Shown here: positions 10,424-17,227 of the stretch, in pieces
Position numbering within the stretch: position 1 is the first letter of the stretch
Layout: each line of letters begins with the position of its first letter
Assembly (NCBI GenBank): GCA_003024985.2
Contig: PXIH01S0005610.1
DNA: 17,227 nt
Source: Euperipatoides rowelli
Lineage: Eukaryota > Onychophora > Udeonychophora > Euonychophora > Peripatopsidae
Reading direction: 5' to 3' (one strand)
The notes under the pieces: model-generated
Told to the model about the DNA's origin: nothing
The model's input: only the letters and a program-made list of their open reading frames with translations
The model's database searches: none
Made by a program: the position numbers and the translations under genes

Positions 10424-10430
10424 TACAGTA
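10424..10430. other. 5-bp TA-site insertion in reverse-strand LINE fragment
   Basis: On the minus strand this is TACTGTA. The frame before it (ending in a YQLNL block) and the frame after it, with an FRR and ALKIL block typical of LINE C-termini, fuse when 5 bp are removed. This is a less conserved region than the other cases. Confidence 0.65.
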
Positions 10431-10553
10431 AGATTTAATTGATAGCTGTTGAAAGGATGATTGCAGTGAGTGTTAGGATTTGTTTTGAAGTTAGGATATC
10501 TTAGAAAGTTTTTTGAATACTCTCAATACTATTAGAATTTCATATTAAGATAT

Positions 10554-10561
10554 TAGGCCTA
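10554..10561. other. Candidate 6-bp TA-site insertion (TAGGCCTA)
   Basis: A palindromic 8-mer in the C-terminal ORF2 region of the reverse-strand LINE. Removing 6 bp keeps the frame and shortens the EYC block towards the usual spacing before its Trp/Ser position. Because it is in phase, it is weaker evidence than the 5-bp cases. The word also occurs at 3068 and 12272. Confidence 0.45.
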
Positions 10562-11184
10562 ATAAGCAGTATTCAAGATTACTACAAATTAAAATGAAGT
10601 AGAGAATCTGTAAGACTTTAATAGGTTTCGCACTTTGTAATACTAAAGAAATCACTGTAAATTACATCAGAGAAAAGATTCAGGAAGAATATAAAAAAAC
10701 ACACAAACAGAAATCAAACACTATATAGTATGGTAATCGACAAAAAAAGTATACATCAACACAAGAACAATACTTCCTGCTTTTATTGTCATAAAGAGGG
10801 ACAAATCAGATGTAATTGTAGACTACTTAAACAACACACTCAACATAAAAGATTCAACCAAAATTGGGAAAGTGTATTGAACCCCAGATAGGGGTGAATT
10901 ATTCAATCATAGCAAGTACACTTCAACCAGGCCAACAGATATCTTATCAGGACAAGTAGAAACAAAGAAAATCACGGATGATGAACTCCCAGAAGTAGTA
11001 AAGCCATGAACATCCCCACAATTATAAGTAATTGGAAAAAAGATTATTGGATCATAGACTCAGGAGCTAGTTGACTAGTTCACACATGTGCAAGGACCTA
11101 GAGAAACTAAAATATGTAAAGCAGAGTAAAACACATTCAATTATCACTACTTCCAGTGATTGACAAATAATGTAACCCATCAAG

Positions 11185-11250
11185 GTTCATATACAGTAGG
11201 AACATTCTCAACAGAATGTTCATATACAGTAGGAACATTCTCAACAGAAG
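11185..11250. repeat. 33-bp tandem duplication in copia protease
   Basis: Two head-to-tail copies (11185-11217 and 11218-11250) differ only at the last base or two. The unit is 11 codons, so the frame is kept. Each copy carries a TACAGTA word (11192 and 11225), so the duplication followed that insertion. Confidence 0.9.
11192..11198. other. Probable 5-bp TA-site insertion (TACAGTA) in copia protease
   Basis: Removing CAGTA joins an upstream PIKVH frame to a downstream GTFS frame, giving the G-T flap-like pattern of copia proteases. The repeat at 11225 is its duplicated copy. Support is moderate because this region is weakly conserved. Confidence 0.6.
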
Positions 11251-11510
11251 GATTAATATTCTACATTGAATTAAATATGCATCTGGTTACCAATCCTCGC
11301 TGATAAACTAATCTCCATAAACTGGGATATGGAGTTGAATTCAGAAATTAATAGTGTTGGATATCTAAAGGAGATACAACATACAAAGGCACTACTTGCT
11401 AAACTACAAGATAAATTGTACACCCACAGAGAAATTGACATAAGAAATGAACCTGATACCATAGACAAAGCAAACATATGCAGACATATACTTCAGAGTT
11501 CAGACATACA

Positions 11511-11596
11511 TGTACTGGATGTCTTTATCCTTTCTGTGTCCCAAGAAATGATAAAGAAATTCAGTATACACAGAAAGGATAAAGACATCCAGTACA
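11511..11596. repeat. Perfect 29-bp inverted repeat with 28-nt spacer
   Basis: The left arm at 11511-11539 starts TGTACTGGATGTC, and the right arm at 11568-11596 is its exact reverse complement. The spacer is 11540-11567. It sits inside the copia GAG-pre-integrase region, where an inverted repeat is not part of the normal gene, so one arm is most likely a local inverted copy of the other. Perfect arms in an otherwise decayed element mean the event is recent or is kept by gene conversion. Confidence 0.9.
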
Positions 11597-11798
11597 CACA
11601 TCAAAAAATGATAAAGGCATGAAAATTAAAGACTGCAGTTATAATGGGATTTGTGTTATTCCAACAGAAACAAGCACAGATACCTTTTGAAGCAGCTTAT
11701 TACAAACATATTTCCGTGTACCTATACAACCCATTTTATTAGACAACAATAACTATGCTTTATGCATAATAGATGAATATCCTAAATATGCCACAGTA

Positions 11799-11810
11799 TA
11801 GCCTACTGTA
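11799..11810. other. Double TA-site insertion (TAGCCTACTGTA) in copia integrase
   Basis: The integrase core frame up to 11798 and the frame from 11812 belong to one conserved block just after the first catalytic Asp. Removing exactly 10 bp (11801-11810) joins them. The inserted stretch divides into two 5-bp units, GCCTA and CTGTA, each of the TA-NNN-TA form. Confidence 0.85.
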
Positions 11811-12271
11811 CACTATCAGAAGAAAGGATGAACTAGGCCCCTATTTAAAAAAAATCAGAGAATTTATAGAAAGGGGAATCAACCCCTTTATTAAAAGACT
11901 AAAGTACTTAGAAGTGACGGAAGAGGGGACTTCAACAATCAAGAACTAAATAACTATCTAAAAAAATGGGAGAATAACCCACAAAATCAGTCTTCCTTAC
12001 ATTCCAAAAACAATGGAACTGGGGAGAGATATAATAGAACATTGATGGAAAAACTAGAGCACTACTAAAACAAGCTAAACTGCCAAAATATCTCAGAGGG
12101 GAAATATCAATAGCCAGTTACCTCATCAACGTACTAACACACAAACATATTGACAAAACTCCATATGAAATTTAGGGATCAGCAAATCACTGCAATTATC
12201 ACATCTTAAACCATTTGCTTTAAATGCTACTTTCTCAATAACCTTCCAGAAAAAGAAACTGAACAAAAGAA

Positions 12272-12279
12272 TAGGCCTA
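12272..12279. other. Candidate 6-bp TA-site insertion (TAGGCCTA) in copia integrase
   Basis: It lies just before the GYG block of the integrase C-terminus. Removing 6 bp keeps the frame and brings an Arg-rich segment up to the P-G-I position usual in copia. It is in phase, so not decisive. Confidence 0.45.
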
Positions 12280-12722
12280 CCAGGAATATTATTAGGGTAT
12301 GGAGATTCACCCAAATTCTATAGAATATGGGACCCAGAAACTGAAAATATTTTTTGGACTGCAGTGTAAAATTTTAACCAGAAAAATGTCCACTCATGAC
12401 AACAGGAAACATCCATGTAATTGTTACAGACACTTACACAGGATATTACCTAAAAGACACCAATGAAGCTGTAACACCAGAGCCCAAAGAAAAAAGACAT
12501 TAGGACTCATTTAGATCCGAACTAGGAAAACCCCGATAATATGGACATATGATGAATAAGGTACACCTTATACAAATAAAAAAGGAGCACATCATCATCT
12601 TATGTGGATCACCAGAGTCCTAGTTATGCTAATAATGGCACTAGAAGCTATAAAAGAGTGATTTGAATGTAGGGTATATCATAAAAACTAAACAAGGCCA
12701 GCGGAAGGGAGAGAATGTGCAC

Positions 12723-12763
12723 TCTAGTCATAAGTCATTGGCATCCAGTTACTTATGACTAGA
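12723..12763. repeat. Perfect 13-bp inverted repeat with 15-nt spacer
   Basis: TCTAGTCATAAGT at 12723-12735 is matched by its reverse complement at 12751-12763. It lies at the junction between the end of the first copia element and the zinc knuckle of the second, so it may mark the rearrangement that joined them. Confidence 0.8.
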
Positions 12764-13690
12764 AGGATACAGGTGAAGTAGAATAAATTGGTATAGGTGT
12801 GGAATAGAGGGCACATAAGAAGGAATTGCTCTAACACATTGCATAAGGACAACTAAAGAAATCAGTCAAGTTCAGGGAGATATTTAGAAGGAAGATGCCA
12901 ACCAGATAACAACAGTGCCATAAACAGAGTCTAACTACTATGTGGCTTGTAAACCACAGGATAGATTAGATTACCCAATACCACAAACAATAAATCACCA
13001 TGAAAAACTGCACAGAAGATACTAACAAGCTTGCAACATGAATGGGCATAACTGGAAAAATTGAAGTTATGGAAACATCCTTTATAGATATGGCTCGGCT
13101 CAGGGGCAAGTGCCCACATGTCTCCTAATGTTGTTCAGTCTTAACCAATAAAACAAAGTTAAAGCAACTATATGCCTACAAATTGCAAATGGAAAGAAAA
13201 TGATAGCTCTAGCCAAAGAAAATCTATCTATTACAACAAAGGATAAAGATAACAGCAACCACATTATTGAACTTAAAAGGAATAGGCCACTGACTGTATC
13301 CAACCTAAAGCATCGATCAACTTTTGACTATAGTGGTTTTGTGCAGTGAAGGATACTCTATTGAATTTCAAAGAAATAGATGTTATTTCAGTGCAAATCA
13401 GGAAATATAACTACTGGAAAGAAGGTTGGAAATATATTCATACTGTCAACTGAGAGACAACAGAAGGAGACTGGATTTCTAGCATGTGTATACATTTAGC
13501 ACTCCAGATTGTGACATAGAAGCTGTAAAGTATCCAATAACTTGGGGTACGATAGCTAAGGACTTACAAAAAAACTAAATGTGAATATTCTGACTTCTGC
13601 AAAATATGTAAAATAAGTTCTATGAAGTAGACACTTTTAAATCTTCAAAATCAATCAACAGTAGACCATTTCAAACACTATTATCTGACT

Positions 13691-13697
13691 TACAGTA
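13691..13697. other. 5-bp TA-site insertion (TACAGTA) in second copia integrase
   Basis: The SDL frame (from 13684) and the CGPI-type block (from 13698), one of the most conserved integrase stretches in copia, are in different frames. Removing CAGTA (13693-13697) joins them exactly. Confidence 0.87.
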
Positions 13698-14191
13698 TGT
13701 GGACCAATATCCCCTGCAACTTATGGAGGAAATTACTACTAATTAACCATCATAGAAAATTTTTCTAACTACACCTACGTTGACTTATTTACACTCAAAT
13801 CTGATGTATCAGAGAGTTTGATAAATTTTTTAAGAAAATTTTAGAACAAATTTCAAACTGGCCTGAGTTCTCTTTCAATCGGATGGGGAAGGGGAATATA
13901 ATGATGAGAAATTAGCACAGTTTTTAACAGCCAATGTTATAACACATCAAACATATGTTCCATACCCGCCACCACAAAATGACAAATCTGAGCGGAAAAA
14001 CAGGAGTCGCTTGAAAATGATGAGATGTATGCTCAATGAATCTCAGCTGCCTTTAGAGCTATGGGAGAAAGCGCCCAGACAGTGGCACATATTCTAAATA
14101 AAGTGCAGCACTCAAATCACGAGGTACATCTAATGAACTTTGGTGTGGGAGGAAACCGGAAGTGGGTTATCTCAGAGAATTTGGCAGCTTA

Positions 14192-14193
<2 letters not shown>

Positions 14194-14224
<31 letters not shown>
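14194..14224. repeat. (AT)n microsatellite inside copia integrase
   Basis: About 15 AT units directly follow the conserved FGSLAY block. Copia elements have no such run at this place, so it is a later expansion. It translates as an Ile-Tyr run. Confidence 0.95.
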
Positions 14225-14227
<3 letters not shown>

Positions 14228-16528
14228 AAATCAAGAAGGATAAGCTAGGGGATACAGCAACAAGGGATATCTGGTGGATAAGGTTTGGGGAAGCAGGATA
14301 CTGTATACATATGGATTTAAAAAACAGATAAAACCATAAATGCTATAACAGTACGTTTCCAAGAAGAAAAGCTCAATGAGAGAGAAAACCAAATGAGAGA
14401 AGAAACTGTCATCAGAAGTAGCCTAATGGAATACAATCTGATATTTAAAAAAAATCAGAGGGGGGAGGATCGAAGGAACCTGGGCACAATCAACCAACAA
14501 TCAGATGTTCCACCCGCTGTAACAAAAGTTAATATTGCTTTCAAAACCCTGGCTTTGTTTTAAACAGAACGTGAAATTTTTTTTTAACAAAATATTATTT
14601 GAGAAAACAAACATCTAAAAATCTGCATAACATTATATTTTTTTATTTAGGCTAAAATAGTAACTAATTATTCTGCCATGGTTGGCATTATCAAGACATT
14701 AAGTATCTGAAACAAAATGAAAATGTACATGTGAAAATATGGGATAATAATAATACAAAAAGGTTTTTAAATACCATAGGCTACAAGTTTCCAAATTAAA
14801 TAATTTTTTAAAAATTGAAATCAAGAAAAATAATTCAAATAAGTTACTGTCGCTAGTAGCCTAATATTAAAAAAAAAAAAAATAAATAAACAAATTAATT
14901 AATAAAGAGAAAACATTTTTTTCCAAAAAATGTTGCATTGAATTTAATAGTGTGCAATGTAGTCAAGTGTTTTAAGATTAATTTTATTCTTAAATTGTTA
15001 TTTTAAGTGAAGGTTTTTTTATGAGTATTTTGACATAAGCAAACAAATGTATTTTTACAACAGTAGGGGAACCTGGGGAGGTATAAAATGAAAATTTGTT
15101 TTTAAGCCAAGTATTGCACTCAGTCCAACTTGTCAGCAACACCATGATGCCATCTAGTGATAGCAGTAAAATAAGTTTAACAACTACAGTACAAGTAATG
15201 CTGTTTTGCAGATTAAAATGACTGATTTTCTTGTGTAGATCGTCTTGTACAACTTTCAGCAAGATCAAACTATATTTAACACCATCAAAACAGGTAAGAA
15301 TTTCATATAAAAATAAAATAGTTTCGAAAATATTGCATTTTTTTTTTTAAATATGAAGTTAATCTCTCTTTAAACTCTTTTTCTCTTTAACAAAATGGCT
15401 GTCAGGGGGATACCAGACACCAATTTATGGGAGGTTTGAGACAAGCACTGTCTCAACTATTAAAAATACATTTATATAAATCTTAATTTATTACTTCAAC
15501 ATAATTTGGACCGTTGAAAAAAAAAGTTTGTTAAAAGTACTGCACACATTAAAAATGCATTATTTTACTAACATTTTGTATTTCTTTATTTGAAACTTTC
15601 ATAAAGATAAAAAAAATAAAAAGACAAAGAAAAATGGAAAACTGAAATGAAAAATAATTTAAGCTTTAGAACGTAATGTGACTATTTTGTCAGAATAATA
15701 ATTTAGCTACTAGCCTGATTTAGAGCAAGCTAACTACTTTTGTGACATTTTTATTATTATTTTGTTGGATCAATATGCCATGGTGCAAATATTCTTCTTC
15801 TCCCCATCATAACACAAATGATGTTCCATTTTGAGACTCTTCTCAAATTATTTGAAATCTGGGATTGTTTATTAAGCTTATAGTATTGATTTTCAGACAT
15901 TACAAAGTCGGAAGTTATAATTCAGTGTAGACCAGTTATAGATGAGGATCATAACAGCTTTACATCTTTCTAATAAAAAAGTCAGAAATATTAAATTACT
16001 GTTGGCTGTATTTATTTTAGACATTTAAATACTTCAAATTGAGGAGTTATTTTTTTTTTTTCCTTTTTATAAATTGCATTCAGCAGCATGATTAACATAG
16101 CTGTACAGTTATTTTAGTATTAATGGCAGAAATAAATATTGGTTGAAAACATATAAAACAAAGCTAATGTGTTACTGGTATTGCAGTCAGATTAATGGAA
16201 ATAATTTTACAATAATTGATTCACAGTTTGAAAAGTATTCAAGTGATTTTACGTCAGCAGTCTACACCCATCCACGCTTCCTCTTTTCAAGATAAACTAT
16301 CTTCCTTTCCCCATATCCCTTCATTTTCTCAATAAAAGTCATTAGCCTACACTTTTACAGTCTCATGAGTATATTACCATTAGCTCCCTTATGGAATTAA
16401 TAATTATAGCCTCTTCTATAGATAGCTTAGGACTATCTATCTCACCACTAATATACATAGGCTATTATCTCCCTATTAAATCAAACAATTTCTACCCCTC
16501 CCTCATATTACATATTTTCATTAAGTGA

Positions 16529-16545
16529 GGGGGGGGGGAGGGGGG
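16529..16545. repeat. Poly-G tract
   Basis: Ten G, one A, six G. A second tract lies at 16686-16701 (four G, A, eleven G) and a weaker one near 17000-17012. All are G-rich on the same strand within 500 bases in an otherwise AT-rich region, and they are candidate G-quadruplex formers. Short similarity after the second and third tracts (a GTG-CAAATTTG-like segment) suggests they may be related copies. Confidence 0.85.
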
Positions 16546-16685
16546 CTCCAATTTAAACAAATACATTTTTATTCAAGAAAAGGGTTATTACAAGTTTTAT
16601 ATTGTATAAATTTATTTCATCACTCTGCATAAATATTCTCATGAAAACAAGGTGTGGGGTGCTGTCCGCTCCAGGTTTCACCACA

Positions 16686-16701
16686 GGGGAGGGGGGGGGG
16701 G
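16686..16701. repeat. Poly-G tract next to inverted-repeat element
   Basis: Four G, A, eleven G, lying 10 bases outside the left terminal repeat of the candidate element at 16712-16988. The right end of that element also has a G-rich tract about 12 bases outside it. Confidence 0.85.
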
Positions 16702-16711
16702 TGCCAAAAAA

Positions 16712-16988
16712 TTTGGTCAGATTACGTTATCTGCCCAAAAAACATAACGTTAGGAGATGTGTTACAACTAAAACGTAGTAGCGTGTGAATTAGTATTTTT
16801 TCTCGCCGATTTTATTATATTTTGATTTTATTACCTATATTTTCTTTCGAGTCATAACCTTACCATAGCCCTGAACCCTAGGATAATCTAGAGGTGAAAT
16901 AATGTTTTGCTGAGCGCCGATCTAGACAATTTCATCTTACTACCATCAGCTATATTGGTGCCCAGGCAGATAACGGAATCTGACAAAA
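16712..16988. mobile_element. Candidate MITE-like inverted-repeat element
   Basis: The left arm at 16716-16735 starts GTCAGATTACGTTATC. It matches the reverse complement of 16965-16984 at 19 of 20 bases, and three more T/A pairs fit outward after one mismatch. The enclosed about 230 bp is non-coding and less AT-biased than its surroundings. Size and structure fit a non-autonomous DNA transposon. No clean target duplication was seen because both flanks are A-rich. A chance pair this long is unlikely, but the class is unknown. Confidence 0.6.
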
Positions 16989-17227
16989 AAAGTTTTAGAG
17001 GGGGAAGGGGGTGTGCAAATTTGTAATGTTAAATGGGGAAGAATAAATAAAAAAAAATCACCAGTGATTATACGCTTCATTAATTGATTTAATTAATTTT
17101 TCCCCTGTGGCACTGAATAGCTCATACAATACAACACTTCTAAATTATTTTCTTTTTCACTCCTAGTCCAGTCAAATTAGCATGAAAAAACATGGATAGA
17201 TGCATTAATTCCGGTAGAGCTAATTTT
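16989..17227. other. Non-coding tail of the window
   Basis: Apart from the G-rich tract near 17000-17012 and an A run near 17050, nothing recognisable was found. Confidence 0.4.

Larger units (their letters stand above)
9841..10652 (-). mobile_element. 5'-truncated LINE in reverse orientation inside copia gag
   Basis: Read on the minus strand, the sequence starts in the C-terminal part of a LINE ORF2: an EYC block near 10565, an IESIQKTF block near 10520, then an RR-containing block near 10390. It runs through AT-rich 3' sequence to an (AAT)n tail, seen on the plus strand as ATT repeats at 9838-9860. The 7-mer AAGAAAT lies on both sides (9834-9840 and 10646-10652), a candidate target duplication. 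Collapsing the insert and one copy rejoins the gag with only a one-base frame discrepancy. It inserted after the copia element and is itself decayed. Clade is uncertain; (TAA)n tails are common in I-like LINEs. Confidence 0.8.
9315..10880 (+). pseudogene. Copia Gag and zinc knuckle (broken, split by LINE)
   Basis: ATG at 9315. From about 9370 the conserved LGxxNYxxWKxRLK-like block of copia Gag is readable, then W-x-x-KDxxA at about 9490 and a TAKE-like block at about 9577. After the LINE insert the frame resumes at 10653 and reaches a zinc knuckle (about 10777-10810) whose His is replaced by Gln and whose last part is mutated, so metal binding is doubtful. A TAG near 9655 and single-base shifts break it. 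Gag would form the particle shell around element RNA. Identification rests on motif order rather than a database hit. Confidence 0.8.
9315..12690 (+). mobile_element. Decayed Ty1/copia retrotransposon (first copy)
   Basis: Order of domains: copia-type Gag, CCHC knuckle, aspartic protease, GAG-pre-integrase region, integrase core, and the integrase C-terminal/linker region. This Gag-PR-IN order before RT is diagnostic of Ty1/copia. Reverse transcriptase and RNase H are absent, and no LTRs were recognised, so both ends are lost or beyond recognition. Many stops and frameshifts are present. It is split by a reverse-oriented LINE piece (9841-10652). A different copia fragment begins within about 100 bases of its right end. 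Confidence 0.85.
10930..12690 (+). pseudogene. Copia Pol part: protease and integrase (broken)
   Basis: The protease active site DSGA is intact at 11057-11068 and followed at once by a TGA. A hydrophobic copia protease C-terminal block is seen near 11280-11325. The GAG-pre-integrase region (11329-11622) is disturbed by a 29-bp inverted repeat. The integrase core shows its first catalytic Asp at 11772-11774 (IIDEY), second Asp at 11916-11918 (RSDG) and Glu at 12024-12026 (GERYNRT), so all three DDE residues survive. The lGYGDSPKFYRIW block (about 12292-12340) is the copia IN C-terminus. The IN-RT linker fades out near 12690. Stops and shifts make it non-functional; one shift is an exact 10-bp double insertion at 11799. 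Confidence 0.83.
12785..14520 (+). mobile_element. Second Ty1/copia fragment: zinc knuckle to integrase
   Basis: The fragment begins with a CCHC knuckle and runs through protease, GAG-pre-integrase and integrase in the copia order, then fades out in the linker before RT. Its motifs differ clearly from the copy at 9315-12690, so it is a separate family member and not a duplication. Most of Gag, RT, RNase H and LTRs are missing. The two fragments have the same orientation and abut, suggesting nested insertion followed by deletion. Confidence 0.83.
12785..14520 (+). pseudogene. Copia zinc knuckle, protease and integrase (broken)
   Basis: The knuckle (12789-12829) reads W-x2-C...GHIRRNC: the first Cys is replaced by Trp and there is a one-base shift inside it. 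The protease site reads GSGASAHMS (13097-13123), so the catalytic Asp has become Gly (GGC at 13097). In integrase the first catalytic Asp is replaced by Glu (GAA at 13755), the second Asp is kept (SDGEGEY, GAT at 13882) and so is the Glu (SERKNR, GAG at 13990). The W-GRKP...LREFGSLAY block is clear (14137-14199) but is followed by an AT microsatellite. Three active-site or ligand losses plus stops show it is long dead. One shift is an exact 5-bp TA-site insertion at 13691. Confidence 0.83.
14521..16711. other. AT-rich spacer without recognisable genes
   Basis: No coding region could be supported. A minus-strand open frame at 14990-15268 has no recognisable domain. The stretch has long A and T runs, TAGGCTA/TAGCCTA words at 14648, 14777, 14857, 16343 and 16458, and a TACAGTA at 15185. 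The poly-G tract at 16529-16545 is listed separately. Confidence 0.45.

Noticed and set aside
12126-13303. Three minus-strand frames opposite the copia remnants
   Set aside because: They are shadows of the plus-strand copia integrase, knuckle and protease frames, which carry the recognisable motifs.
14299-14305. TACTGTA in the second copia integrase as a further footprint
   Set aside because: Removing 5 bp gives a plausible local motif, but a nearby A-run indel is also needed, so it is not decisive and is left out of the main count.
11844-14459. Shared word TTTAAAAAAAATCAGAG in both copia fragments
   Set aside because: Mostly an A run; the flanks differ, so it is not convincing as a repeat.
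14990-15268. 92-residue minus-strand open frame
   Set aside because: No recognisable domain, biased hydrophobic composition, no supporting context.
15292-15301. Splice-donor-like CAGGTAAGAA
   Set aside because: A good match to a 5' splice site, but no coding exon is visible next to it and such matches arise by chance in a window this long.

Overview
The window is AT-rich animal nuclear DNA of the accessory, repeat-filled kind. No intact host gene, bacterial operon, tRNA, rRNA or CRISPR array could be supported. Animal origin is inferred from an APE-type non-LTR retrotransposon with a PHD-finger and 2A-bearing ORF1, Ty1/copia remains, and long non-coding AT-rich spacers. An invertebrate is the best guess, but the sequence does not name the species.

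Layout. 1-3300: non-coding, with a head-to-head ATT/AAT microsatellite (359-396), a perfect 19-bp inverted repeat (624-690) and a 3-copy 63-bp tandem repeat (916-1100). 3302-7361: a near full-length but decayed CR1/Jockey-group LINE on the + strand. Its ORF1 (3477-4830) has a hydrophobic leader, an intact 2A-like ribosome-skipping motif, a complete set of PHD zinc ligands and a CCHC knuckle. Its ORF2 (about 4850-7361) has an APE endonuclease and a broken reverse transcriptase. 7362-9314: nothing recognised. 9315-about 12690: a decayed Ty1/copia element (Gag, zinc knuckle, protease, integrase). Its gag is split by a 5'-truncated LINE in reverse orientation (9841-10652) with an (AAT)n tail and a 7-bp target duplication. 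About 12785-14520: a second, different copia fragment (zinc knuckle, protease, integrase). 14521-17227: non-coding, with poly-G tracts and a candidate short inverted-repeat element (16712-16988).

The most interesting signal cuts across all these elements. The words TAGGCTA/TAGCCTA (about 19 copies by eye) and TACAGTA/TACTGTA (about 16) are several-fold commoner than base composition predicts. Where they fall in readable retroelement ORFs they are repeatedly exact 5-bp insertions at a TA dinucleotide: deleting the 5 bp returns the reading frame and the family motif. This is seen in four unrelated elements, including one double insertion of exactly 10 bp. The form TA-GSC-TA and TA-CWG-TA is what Tc1/mariner excision with 3-nt overhangs should leave (outer bases pair, the middle base mismatches). 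I read these words as a dense record of transposon excision footprints, or of some unknown TA-specific micro-insertion process.
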